From NCBI RefSeq assembly GCF_000397065.2, contig NZ_KE007317.1:376969-440968 (forward strand): 64,000 bases of DNA, given 5' to 3'. Positions 52,751 through 61,510 of the stretch are shown piece after piece. Below the pieces are notes generated by a model. It saw nothing but the letters and a program-made list of their open reading frames with translations, did no database searches and was not told the origin of the DNA. The stretch comes from Marinobacter lipolyticus SM19 (GTDB taxonomy: Bacteria > Pseudomonadota > Gammaproteobacteria > Pseudomonadales > Oleiphilaceae). The first letter of the stretch is position 1. Each line of letters begins with the position of its first letter. The position numbers and the translations under genes are program-made.

Positions 52751-54946
52751 CTACTGCTCAATGATCCGCCGAAAGGGGGGCAGAGCATCCAACAACAACT
52801 GACCATAGCGTCGGGTGACGATGCGCCGGTCAAGAATGGTCACCCGACCGGTGTCCTGTTCCGTCCTCAACAACCGACCAACCGCCTGGACCAGTTTGAT
52901 GGATGCATCCGGCACGGTGATTTCCATAAATGGATTACCGCCTTTCTGGGAGACCCATTCCGCCAGGCTGGCCTCTATCGGATCGTCCGGCACGGAAAAT
53001 GGCAGCCGGGTGATAACCACGTGTCCAAGGTATTTACCCGGCAGGTCGATGCCTTCGGCAAAGCTGGCAACGCCGAAAAGTACACTGGGGCGCCCCTCGT
53101 CCACACGGTTACAGTGTTGGCGCAGCACCTCACCCTTGGCCATGTCATCCTGGGTAATAATGAGATCGGGATACTCCGGCGCGAGGGCATCGCGCACCAG
53201 TTGCATCTGACGACGAGCTGTAAACAGTACCAGGGTCGCCTTCTCGCCAACCCAAAGATCGGGCAGCCGTGACACCAGGGCATCCGTGAACGCATCATCA
53301 CTTGGCATCGCCGTCATGGCTGGCACTTCCACTGTTGCCATCTCGGCGTAGCGGAAAGAACTGGGAACCACCAGGAAACGACTGGCCGCCGGCAAACCTG
53401 CACGTGCCTGCAACCGGTCAAAGCGACCAAGTGCAGTCAACGTGGCACTGGTCAGGACCGCGCCGTAAGCCCGGGACCAGAGCCGGGAATACAGCAGGTT
53501 ATCAGCCAATACCGGGCTGCTGTACAGGGTAATGTCCTCGGCGTGGTCCCATCTCTGACGAACCGCCCAGCGAGCTGGCGGCGGACTTTTGAGCTTGGGT
53601 TTTACGGTGATTTCTTCACCCTGGGCATCTTCGTCGCCTTCGGCGGGTTTGGGGCCCGTGGTTTCGCACCAGGCCGCCCAGAGACGAAGCTGGTCTTCCG
53701 CGCGAGCATGGAACGAGCCAATGACCGGGTACCAGGATTCCGCCGTCTCCCGGTCCACATCGTGTTCCTTTCGTTCGTCGAACGCCTTCTGGAGCTCATC
53801 CACCAGTACTCCCAACTGTCGCACCAGGCTAGCCGTCGCGAGTCGTGCATTGGCGGCCAACCCGGACAGGACTTCCGGTAACTCCCCTTCCGGATATCGC
53901 CACTGTGCCGAACGGCGCTCTTCGCTGAACTCCCAGCCGGTATTCTGCTCCGCTTCGCTATATACCTCGGTCAGGGCCACATCAACGCCCCGGGAGGCCT
54001 CGCTGACGCGATCAATGGTTTTCGCGGCCTGGGTGGCCGGCGCCAGGAACGGCTGCATTTTCCCCAGTGCCTGGGACAGCTGTTTAAGCCATTGGCGCGT
54101 TGCATTCAGCGGAACCGATGCTGCGAAGTGGTTCAACGCCTTGTCCGGGAGGTGATGGGCCTCGTCAAAGATAAACAGGGCGTTCTCCGGTTCAGGCAAA
54201 ATCGCCCCCCCGCCGAGGGTCAGATCGGCCAGGACCAGGTCGTGGTTTGCCACCACAATGTCGGCGTCATCCAGGCCCTTACGGGCATCAAAGAACGCAC
54301 AACTGTCGAAGTAGCTGCAATGGCGGTTGGTGCACTGACGATGGTCAGTGGTGACCTGGCGCCAAATATCGTCGGGAATCTGATCAGGCCAGTGGTCCCT
54401 GTCACCGTCCCAGGTTCGGGATCCGTAGCTGGCGAGCATATCCTCGAAGAAGGCTCGGGTTCCCGGCTCTTCGTTACCGGGGCCATCCAGCAGAAACAGC
54501 GGCATGGTATCGCTGTCTCCGTTACCCTCATCATGGAGTCGGGCTTCCAGGCGAGACATGCAGAGATACCGCCCCCGCCCCTTGGCCAGGGTCCAGGTGA
54601 AGTCCATCTTGCTGTGCTTCTTGAGATCCGGCAGGTCCTTGTGAACAATCTGGTCCTGCAGGGCGACCGTAGCGGTAGAGATCACCAGGGTCTTCCCCAG
54701 GGCTTTGGCCACGGGAATGGCAGCAATCAGGTACGCCAGGGTTTTTCCGGTACCGGTTCCCGCCTCCACGACACAGGCCGACGGCGGCGACGTTCGCTGG
54801 CCGTCATTATCGGTGATGTCGCCCATGTAACGGGCGATTTCTGCAATCATCAGCCGCTGACCGTAACGGGCACGGACATCCTTCCCCGCCAATACATCGC
54901 GGTAGGCCTGTTGAATCAGCTGTTTAGTGTCGTCTGTCAGGGCCAT
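52751..54946 (-). CDS. dinG: ATP-dependent DNA helicase DinG
   Basis: XPD-like superfamily 2 helicase, 5'-3', that unwinds R-loops and D-loops. Walker A is VVEAGTGTGKTLAYLI, the DEAH box is ALFIFDEAHHLPD, and the C-terminal motif is QAVGRLLRTEQDTGRVTILD. Four Fe-S-type cysteines are expected between Walker A and the DEAH box; CTNRHCSYFDSCAFFDARKG supplies three, and YLCMSRLEAR the first. Length 731. The ATG shares one base with the gspB stop (TGATG). Confidence 0.94.
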   Translation of the reverse strand: MALTDDTKQLIQQAYRDVLAGKDVRARYGQRLMIAEIARYMGDITDNDGQRTSPPSACVVEAGTGTGKTLAYLIAAIPVAKALGKTLVISTATVALQDQIVHKDLPDLKKHSKMDFTWTLAKGRGRYLCMSRLEARLHDEGNGDSDTMPLFLLDGPGNEEPGTRAFFEDMLASYGSRTWDGDRDHWPDQIPDDIWRQVTTDHRQCTNRHCSYFDSCAFFDARKGLDDADIVVANHDLVLADLTLGGGAILPEPENALFIFDEAHHLPDKALNHFAASVPLNATRQWLKQLSQALGKMQPFLAPATQAAKTIDRVSEASRGVDVALTEVYSEAEQNTGWEFSEERRSAQWRYPEGELPEVLSGLAANARLATASLVRQLGVLVDELQKAFDERKEHDVDRETAESWYPVIGSFHARAEDQLRLWAAWCETTGPKPAEGDEDAQGEEITVKPKLKSPPPARWAVRQRWDHAEDITLYSSPVLADNLLYSRLWSRAYGAVLTSATLTALGRFDRLQARAGLPAASRFLVVPSSFRYAEMATVEVPAMTAMPSDDAFTDALVSRLPDLWVGEKATLVLFTARRQMQLVRDALAPEYPDLIITQDDMAKGEVLRQHCNRVDEGRPSVLFGVASFAEGIDLPGKYLGHVVITRLPFSVPDDPIEASLAEWVSQKGGNPFMEITVPDASIKLVQAVGRLLRTEQDTGRVTILDRRIVTRRYGQLLLDALPPFRRIIEQ

Positions 54947-55674
54947 CAGCGGGGGCTCATCCAGTCACGCACCACACCTACCCGGAACTGGCGACCGTTC
55001 TTGCTGAGGACCACCCCTTCTTCAGTGATGCGCTCAACACGGATACCGGAGAAGCTGTCGCCCGCCCGCATGTACTGATTATTGATCATCACCCGTCGGG
55101 CGGTCGGTTCTGACGAGTAGATATGGCTGTTAAAAATCAAATCGGGAATGCTCTTCTGGAATGGCAGGGGTAATTCAACCAGATGGGGCACACGGCCCGA
55201 CATTTCCTGGTCGGGCTGCGCCGGCACAGAATCAACTACTGTCCGGTTCGGCACAATCACCGTCGGACGAAGACGGGGCTCGGCTTCACCACTCTCGGCG
55301 ATGGCATCCACCGGCTCGTCTACGGACGGCACTGGTAAAGTCTCCGCCGTATCTGTTTCAGGGGCACGATCGGGAGTTTGAGCTTCACTACCGGATTGCA
55401 TGGACTCGGCCGGTGTTTCTGGCTCAATCACTTCCACATTCTGATCAGCGACGGGAACATCTGTCTCATTGCCCACGACGGTCATACTGCGCGGCCAGAA
55501 AATCACCACCAGAACCGCGGCATTGATGATCAACGCAATCGCTACCCAGAAAGCCGCCGATACCGACTTCTTACGGGGTTTATGAATAAGCTGAACCTGC
55601 TGACCGAGATCCGGCACTTTACCCTGACGTCGTTCAGCCTCGGATTTCCGCAAGGCATCCAGGATATAGGACAT
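54946..55674 (-). CDS. gspB: General secretion pathway protein GspB
   Basis: Small bitopic inner-membrane protein that with GspA/ExeA helps place the type II secretion secretin in the outer membrane. It starts MSYILDALRKSEAERRQGK, the diagnostic N-terminus; one helix (FWVAIALIINAAVLVVIFW, about 42-60) is followed by a long Glu/Pro linker and a C-terminal periplasmic domain (FQKSIPDLIFNSHIYSSEP). I use the ATG at 55674, which overlaps the exeA stop as TAATG. 242 residues. No other type II genes are in the window. Confidence 0.9.
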   Translation of the reverse strand: MSYILDALRKSEAERRQGKVPDLGQQVQLIHKPRKKSVSAAFWVAIALIINAAVLVVIFWPRSMTVVGNETDVPVADQNVEVIEPETPAESMQSGSEAQTPDRAPETDTAETLPVPSVDEPVDAIAESGEAEPRLRPTVIVPNRTVVDSVPAQPDQEMSGRVPHLVELPLPFQKSIPDLIFNSHIYSSEPTARRVMINNQYMRAGDSFSGIRVERITEEGVVLSKNGRQFRVGVVRDWMSPR

Positions 55675-57383
55675 TAGTGATCCCCCCACAAGGCATCGTT
55701 CGATACCAGCCTCGGCACATCATCATCAAGATCGTTGTTGATCTGGATGAGCGTCATTGCACCGGCGATACCGTCCACTACAAGCCCTTTTTGCTGCTGG
55801 TACCAGCGTACCTGCTCGCGGGTTTCCATACGCTTAACCTGATCACTTTGCTGGCGTTCGCTCGACAGCAAGTCCGCCAGTTCCATCATCCGGGAGCTAA
55901 GCCACAGCTGTTCTGTGCTGGCGCCAGTGTTGTCGACACTATCATCCATAAAGGAGGGCAACTGCCACAACACAGTAAAATCACCGAACCAGAAGGCTTC
56001 GAGGGATTCGAACGGGAAAGTCTTCGAGCCATTCAGTGTCTCGACAACAGCCTGTTTTCCGTCGAGATGTCGAACGGTTACATACCGGCGCTCCCCCTCA
56101 GGATTGCGAAGCTCGAGAATCGCCGGTCGATTCAGTCGCTCAAGACTGCGGCGGGTCCCTTGTTGAGCGAGGCAGGCAAGGCCTTTAATCCGGGCAAAAA
56201 TACAGGCGTCAGGGTTGTCGGAAGGCAAATAATCCTTCCCCCAAAGCCCAAACAGACTGCGGAAAGCGCTGGATTGGGACTGACCGTGGGTGTTGAACTC
56301 AAAAGACCGGATCGACTCCGCTACGGGCTCCGGTGTCTCGGATTCTTGCAAAGGTTCGGGGTCGGGCTCCGGCTCGGGTACAACCTCGGCGCGCTCAATG
56401 GTACCGGTAACGGTTGGGCCTTGCTCTCCGGTCAATGCAGCGAAGGTCTCTGCATCCACTTGCCAGCGCTCCATCAACCACGCAGTACCAATAACTGCGA
56501 CCAACACCGAAGCAACCAAAGCAAGATATCGGGATTTATTATTATAGGCCCCAGTAGCGTTCTGCCCTGCCGCGGACCGGCCACCGTTGACTTCTTTTGC
56601 CGCCGTGCGGATATGATTTGCGGTAATCACGTGCTCACCCTCGGCATAAGCGCCGAGTAGAGCGCGGTCACTGATCAGATTGATTAATCGGGGAATTCCG
56701 TTACTGACTTTAAACAGCCTTTTGATGGCACCGCCTGTGAATATATCCGCCCTGAGGCCCGCCACACCAAGGCGGTACCTCAGATAACCCGGCAGCTCAT
56801 CCCTGCTCAGGGCATCCAGGTGATAGCGTGCGGTGACACGCTGGTTGAGCTGACGAAGCTCCGGTCGCGCCAGCAGTTCCTGGAGTTCTGGCTGGCCCAG
56901 TAATACGATCTGCAGCAGTTTCTTCTCTGCCGTCTCAAGATTGGTTAACAGCCGCAGTTGTTCAAGAACGTCGGCGGACAGGTTCTGGGCCTCGTCGATC
57001 ATCAGCACCTTGTGTCGCCCGGCCCCATGGGCCTTGAGCAAGTCGGCATTGATCAAGTCCACCAACTGTTTGATGCTGGCCCCGACCGGATGGGGAATCT
57101 CGAGTTCATCACAAACGGACGACAACAGCTCCCTGGCTGACAGCCGGGGGTTGAGGATCAAAGCAATATCGACGTGGTCGGGGACGTTCTCAATAAAACA
57201 CCGGCTTACGGTGGTCTTACCGGTACCTACCTCACCGGTAATCACAATAAAGCCCCCCTGCCCCTGCACGCCGTACATCAGGTGCGCCAGCGCCTCTTTA
57301 TGACGGTCGCTCAGAAACAGATAACGGGGGTCCGGAGCAATCGAAAACGGGGGTTCCCGAAAACCGAAAAAATCGTAGTACAT
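55674..57383 (-). CDS. ExeA/GspA-like AAA+ ATPase with peptidoglycan-binding domain
   Basis: A 569-residue inner-membrane ATPase. N-terminal motif MYYDFFGFREPPFSIAPDP, Walker A GEVGTGKT (50-57), Walker B VLMIDEAQNLS (about 126-136), a membrane helix (about 287-305) and a C-terminal peptidoglycan-binding domain (QQKGLVVDGIAGAMTLIQ, about 528-545). This is the GspA/ExeA layout that remodels peptidoglycan for secretin insertion. It is coupled to gspB by TAATG, and gspB to dinG. Length matches the family. Confidence 0.9.
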   Translation of the reverse strand: MYYDFFGFREPPFSIAPDPRYLFLSDRHKEALAHLMYGVQGQGGFIVITGEVGTGKTTVSRCFIENVPDHVDIALILNPRLSARELLSSVCDELEIPHPVGASIKQLVDLINADLLKAHGAGRHKVLMIDEAQNLSADVLEQLRLLTNLETAEKKLLQIVLLGQPELQELLARPELRQLNQRVTARYHLDALSRDELPGYLRYRLGVAGLRADIFTGGAIKRLFKVSNGIPRLINLISDRALLGAYAEGEHVITANHIRTAAKEVNGGRSAAGQNATGAYNNKSRYLALVASVLVAVIGTAWLMERWQVDAETFAALTGEQGPTVTGTIERAEVVPEPEPDPEPLQESETPEPVAESIRSFEFNTHGQSQSSAFRSLFGLWGKDYLPSDNPDACIFARIKGLACLAQQGTRRSLERLNRPAILELRNPEGERRYVTVRHLDGKQAVVETLNGSKTFPFESLEAFWFGDFTVLWQLPSFMDDSVDNTGASTEQLWLSSRMMELADLLSSERQQSDQVKRMETREQVRWYQQQKGLVVDGIAGAMTLIQINNDLDDDVPRLVSNDALWGDH

Positions 57384-57495
57384 GAGAGTCCAGTCAGGTG
57401 CTCAATCGGAGCTTGCAGAAGTCAGTGGGCAGGATCCCCCAGAAGGCTTCCCGGTCATCGCGGTATCATACCGCCCGGCTCCGGGAAATGTCATC

Positions 57496-58983
57496 TCAGG
57501 AGGACCCGGAATCGGCATTGCTTACCAGTCTGAGCTCGGCGTATGCTCTTTTTTGCTGGTGCTTGAGCCGCCGGACACAACGCTCCAGGGTTTTGGAGAT
57601 ACGGGCATGGGACCGGATCATCGAAATCTTTGGCCAGGTTGCACGCTCCCCGGCCAGGATCATCTCACGGACATAATCAGGCTCCGGGTTCGCCAGCATT
57701 CGCCGGAAATCCCGCAGCCGGTATGACGGTGCGATGGTGACATCACCGGAATAACGCTGGGCCATGATGGTATACAACTGCCCCGACGCCTGTCGCATAA
57801 TTTCAGGGCGAACCCGCTTGCGGAGATAATCGAACAGTCCCTGTCCGTGGAACTGAATCTCTGACTTCAACAGATGCATCGGGAGGTTTGCGAGACTCAG
57901 CTTTTCGTCCCGGCCACGGCGATTCAGGAACGGCACAACGTGGGGGTTAGTCTGACTGACAATGGTGAAGTTCACGTCATACAGATGCATCAGACGCTCA
58001 ATAGGCAAGTCACTGACAACCGATCCATCCACGAATTTCAACCGGGACGTGTACGGCAACGAGTTGCCATGCATGTCCTTCTTCATCAGGGTCACCGGTG
58101 GGTAAATGCCCGGTACCGCCGCACTGGCAAGGGCAGCACTCCATATCAGAAGGTACGGCGAAGTATACCCGCACAGTAGACGTGCCTTCTGATGCGCCTG
58201 TACCGGTGATACGCTGATGTTGATGGAGCGACCGGTGCGCTGAAACGCCTCCTCGAACGTGTACTCGCCAATATTTGCTCTCAGGCAGGCCTTCAACTGG
58301 TCCTGATCCATCAGCCCATCCCCCTGCATGGCGCTGATCAGCCCACGCCACTTCCAGGCTTTCAGGTGATGATTCTCAGGCACAAGCATTTCGGGAATTT
58401 CCGCATCGGTATGAACACCCAGTATTCCGGCAATAATCGCCCCGATACTGGATCCCGCTACCACCTGAGGTAACAGGCCCTTTTCCCACAAGGCCTTGAT
58501 CACACCGAAATGAAACATACCCAACGTCGCCCCACCGCTGAGCAACAGCGTCGGGCGACCGTAACTGGTCAGTGTATCCCGGAAGAACTGAAGCTTTTCG
58601 GCAACGGGGAACCCGGGCACCGGGTGATCACAGAGGAAATCCAGCGATTCGCAGACCTGGGTAATGTACTCCTCCACCAGGTGTTTGGTACCCACGCGAG
58701 AACGGCTGTAGAGGGCTGCGTTACCCATGTTACCAAGGTCGTGATGCAGACCTTCCCGCAACGCCCGCTTCAAGCGTTCAAAATCATTCTGCTGTCGATA
58801 TTGGCGAAGGTTGCTGAGCCGATCATAGATCAGCTCATAGTGATAGAGGTCGGAAACGAATTCCTCTTTCCACTCCACATTCCCCTCAAGGAAGTCGAGC
58901 TCCAGTGCGGCGGCTTTCCAAACCTCGTAATTGGGTGCGTCCGCCAGCATTTTCCGAAACTTGCGAATGCGGCCATCAGTCAT
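57496..58983 (-). CDS. DUF3336 patatin-like phospholipase
   Basis: A 495-residue serine lipid hydrolase. The N-terminal DUF3336 region (about 10-120; NYEVWKAAALELDFLEG) precedes the patatin core: LLSGGATLGMFHFGVIKAL, nucleophile Ser179 in GSSIGAII, and the dyad Asp in KFVDGSVVSDLP. Similar to the fungal/bacterial TGL-type DUF3336 patatins, which suggests neutral-lipid turnover, but the substrate is not shown by sequence. No signal peptide. It lies 5 bases after mlaA in the same direction. Confidence 0.87.
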   Translation of the reverse strand: MTDGRIRKFRKMLADAPNYEVWKAAALELDFLEGNVEWKEEFVSDLYHYELIYDRLSNLRQYRQQNDFERLKRALREGLHHDLGNMGNAALYSRSRVGTKHLVEEYITQVCESLDFLCDHPVPGFPVAEKLQFFRDTLTSYGRPTLLLSGGATLGMFHFGVIKALWEKGLLPQVVAGSSIGAIIAGILGVHTDAEIPEMLVPENHHLKAWKWRGLISAMQGDGLMDQDQLKACLRANIGEYTFEEAFQRTGRSINISVSPVQAHQKARLLCGYTSPYLLIWSAALASAAVPGIYPPVTLMKKDMHGNSLPYTSRLKFVDGSVVSDLPIERLMHLYDVNFTIVSQTNPHVVPFLNRRGRDEKLSLANLPMHLLKSEIQFHGQGLFDYLRKRVRPEIMRQASGQLYTIMAQRYSGDVTIAPSYRLRDFRRMLANPEPDYVREMILAGERATWPKISMIRSHARISKTLERCVRRLKHQQKRAYAELRLVSNADSGSS

Positions 58984-58988
58984 TGCAA

Positions 58989-59774
58989 TCAGAAATCTTC
59001 CAGCATCAGATCATCATCTTCATCTGCAAACGGGTCCGACATCGTCTTGCCGTCGTTAATCAGGTATTCCCTGCGTTGCAGATACGCGTTCCTCACGAAA
59101 GTATAGCCGTCCCCGGACATAAAGCCTTCCGCAGGGATGAGATCGGCCCGCTTATCCACGATCTGTAGGGCTCTGGCGAAGTAAACATCCGGTTCCTCGA
59201 CCGCATCCCATGCGGACGGAAGAAGCAGTATGTCAGTGCCGAGTCCGACAAAATCCCTGGGGTTGGAAGGCCCCAGAAATGGCAGCATCAGATAAGGACC
59301 GGAATCTGTCCCCCAATATCCAAGGGTCTGACCGAAATCTTCCGGACGCTCCGGAAGATCAAAAGCGGTAGCGACGTCAATCAACCCGCCAAGTCCGAAT
59401 ACGGTGTTGTAGGTGAACCGGCCCGCAGCCACAACTGCAGACTCGCCTTTGAGCTGGAACAGACTGTTTGCGAAATTACGAATTTCTGTGAGGTTATTAA
59501 AAAAATTGGTCACAGCGCGGTCTGCGAACCCCGGCATCACCGTTCGGTACGTCTGGGCTACCGGCCTCAGAAACCAGTTATCGATAGTCTCATTGAAGCT
59601 ATAGACCTTGCGATTCCAGTTTTCATAAGGATCACTTTCATTAACCGGGCCGGACATCTCGGGGGCGGGTTCCTGTACGTTCTGGGCGGCCACCTGCGCA
59701 GCACCACCCAGGAACCCGATGAGAGCGGCCAGTGCTACTCCAAACGTCCGGCACCGTGAAAAATAATCTGTCAT
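58989..59774 (-). CDS. mlaA: MlaA/VacJ family outer-membrane lipid-asymmetry protein
   Basis: Removes phospholipids from the outer leaflet of the outer membrane and passes them to MlaC. The VacJ signature is clear: DPYENWNRKVYSFNETIDNW, FFNNLTEIRNFANSLFQLKG, FNTVFGLGGLIDVATAF-like and YWGTDSGPYLMLPFLGPSNPRDFVG. The N-terminus (1-30, FLGGAAQVAAQ) is a type I signal peptide and lacks a lipobox cysteine, unlike E. coli MlaA but like some Pseudomonas proteins. 261 residues. The other mla genes are not nearby. Confidence 0.93.
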   Translation of the reverse strand: MTDYFSRCRTFGVALAALIGFLGGAAQVAAQNVQEPAPEMSGPVNESDPYENWNRKVYSFNETIDNWFLRPVAQTYRTVMPGFADRAVTNFFNNLTEIRNFANSLFQLKGESAVVAAGRFTYNTVFGLGGLIDVATAFDLPERPEDFGQTLGYWGTDSGPYLMLPFLGPSNPRDFVGLGTDILLLPSAWDAVEEPDVYFARALQIVDKRADLIPAEGFMSGDGYTFVRNAYLQRREYLINDGKTMSDPFADEDDDLMLEDF

Positions 59775-59866
59775 TTTTGAGCCTGAGGTTGTTAAATCCG
59801 TTTCAGTTCGTCGAAAATACCGGCTCTGTTTTTCTTTTTATTCGCTCTCAGGTTCGGAGGAACCCG

Positions 59867-60274
59867 ATGTCAGTACCGGGAAATCTAGTCAACACCTTGT
59901 CCGTCCCCCTACGCTGGGGAGATATGGATGCCTACGGCCACGCCAATAATACGGTTTATTTCCGATTCTTCGAGGAAGCCCGGATCGTATGGCTGAGATC
60001 CCTTGAATTAGGCGGTCCCGAGGCTGCCGACGGCCCGATCATTATAAAGACCAGCGCCACCTTTCTGAAGGAGCTGAATCACCCGGCCACCGTTGTGGTG
60101 AAAACATACGCCGACAAGGCCGGTAATACCAGTCTGGATACGTACCATACCCTGACGGATGCCGACACGGGTGACTTGTATGCTGAGGGTTACGCCAAGA
60201 TTGTCTGGTTCGACCGGGTAAACCGCTCATCCACCCGACTGCCAGACACACTCAGGGTACTGGCAGCGGAATAG
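59867..60274 (+). CDS. Acyl-CoA thioesterase, YbgC/4-HBT hot-dog type
   Basis: A 135-residue hot-dog-fold thioesterase. The family motif is WGDMDAYGHANNTVYFRFFEE, with the catalytic Asp in DMDAYGH, then KTSATFLKELNHPATV. The true start is the ATG at 59867 with GGAGGAACCCG upstream; the open frame begins at 59732 inside mlaA's leader. Probably hydrolyses acyl-CoA; chain length unknown. It converges with the ketoacyl synthase gene with 13 bases between. Confidence 0.9.
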   Translation: MSVPGNLVNTLSVPLRWGDMDAYGHANNTVYFRFFEEARIVWLRSLELGGPEAADGPIIIKTSATFLKELNHPATVVVKTYADKAGNTSLDTYHTLTDADTGDLYAEGYAKIVWFDRVNRSSTRLPDTLRVLAAE

Positions 60275-60287
60275 ATGTCAGCCGGGA

Positions 60288-61409
60288 CTATCGGCGGCGT
60301 ACCACCACGCTGCCGATTGAGTAACCCGCGCCGAAGGAGCAGATCACGCCCAGGTCACCGGACTTCAGGTCATCCTTGTGTTTATGGAAAGCAATGATGG
60401 AACCTGCGGAACTGGTGTTGGCGTACTCATCGAGTATGACCGGAGCTTCATCGGTATCCGCGTCACGGCCCAGCACCTTTCGCGCAATCAACTGATTCAT
60501 GTTCAGGTTGGCCTGGTGCAGCCACATGCGACGCAAGTCATCTGCCGCCAGTGACAGCCCCTTGAGCTGATTCAGGATCGTTTCCGCAACCAGTGGAGAC
60601 ACTTCCTTGAAGACCTTTCGCCCCTGCTGTACGAACAACTTATCGGGCTTACCAATGCCAGCCTCATCTCCCCGGTTCAGGAAACCAAAGTTATTACGGA
60701 TGTTGTTGGAGAACTTGGTCTTGAGACTGGTGCCAAGAATTTCGAACCCCTGTCCCGAAGCCGTATCTTCTTCACGCTCAACCAGGATCGCAGTGCAGGC
60801 ATCGCCGAAAATGAAATGGCTGTCGCGGTCGCGGAAGTTCAGATGGCCGGAACAGATTTCAGGGCTGACCACCAGCACCGAACGGGCACTGCCGTTTTCG
60901 ACGGAATTGACCGCCGCCTGCAGGCCAAATGTGGCTGAACTGCAGGCCACGTTCATGTCATAGGCAAACCCATCAACGCCAAGGGCGTCCTGGACTTCAA
61001 CAGAAATAGCCGGATAAGGGCGCTGCATATTGGAACAGGCAACGATAACCGCATCCACATCCGCTGCGGTTTTGCCAGCCTGCGCCAGGGCCTCCTTACA
61101 GGCGGCAACCGCCATATCACACTGCACGGAAGGCTCATCATTCCCTCGCTCGGGAATATGCGGTGCCATTCGCTCCGGATCGAGAATGCCGCTCTTGTCG
61201 ATCACGTGACGGCGTTTAATGCCGGATGCCTTTTCAATGAAACTGGAGGAGGAAGGCTGCAGAGCTTCCATATCGCCACGGGCGATCTCGTCGGCATGCT
61301 GTCCGTTATGGATCTCAACGAAGGCGTTGAACGCCTCCACCAGTTCGTCGTTGTCGATGGTTGCAGGCGGTGTATACAGACCGGTTCCGCTGATGACGGC
61401 TTTAATCAC
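60288..61409 (-). CDS. Beta-ketoacyl-ACP synthase III-like (PA3286 type)
   Basis: Thiolase-fold condensing enzyme of 373 residues. The Cys-His-Asn triad is Cys156 in NVACSSATFG, His in MWLHQANLNM (about 296) and Asn in DEYANTSSAGS. The N-terminus (GTGLYTPPATIDNDELVEAF) and 40-residue extra length compared with FabH resemble PA3286 of P. aeruginosa, which condenses medium-chain acyl-CoA from beta-oxidation with malonyl-ACP. That function is known for the relative and inferred here. Not adjacent to other fab genes. Confidence 0.88.
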   Translation of the reverse strand: MIKAVISGTGLYTPPATIDNDELVEAFNAFVEIHNGQHADEIARGDMEALQPSSSSFIEKASGIKRRHVIDKSGILDPERMAPHIPERGNDEPSVQCDMAVAACKEALAQAGKTAADVDAVIVACSNMQRPYPAISVEVQDALGVDGFAYDMNVACSSATFGLQAAVNSVENGSARSVLVVSPEICSGHLNFRDRDSHFIFGDACTAILVEREEDTASGQGFEILGTSLKTKFSNNIRNNFGFLNRGDEAGIGKPDKLFVQQGRKVFKEVSPLVAETILNQLKGLSLAADDLRRMWLHQANLNMNQLIARKVLGRDADTDEAPVILDEYANTSSAGSIIAFHKHKDDLKSGDLGVICSFGAGYSIGSVVVRRR

Positions 61410-61510
61410 GCTAACCCCACGTCATGGTAGTGAAAACAAATGAAAGAACGTTCCGCTTATGCACCAAATAGTAACACAGTCCTGACAATTTGCTTGCGCC
61501 TATGGAGGCC

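Noticed and set aside
52616..53272. 218-codon plus-strand frame over the small RNA candidate and the dinG 3' end
   Set aside because: Two thirds of it is antisense to dinG, and its start codon lies inside a hairpin; not a credible gene.
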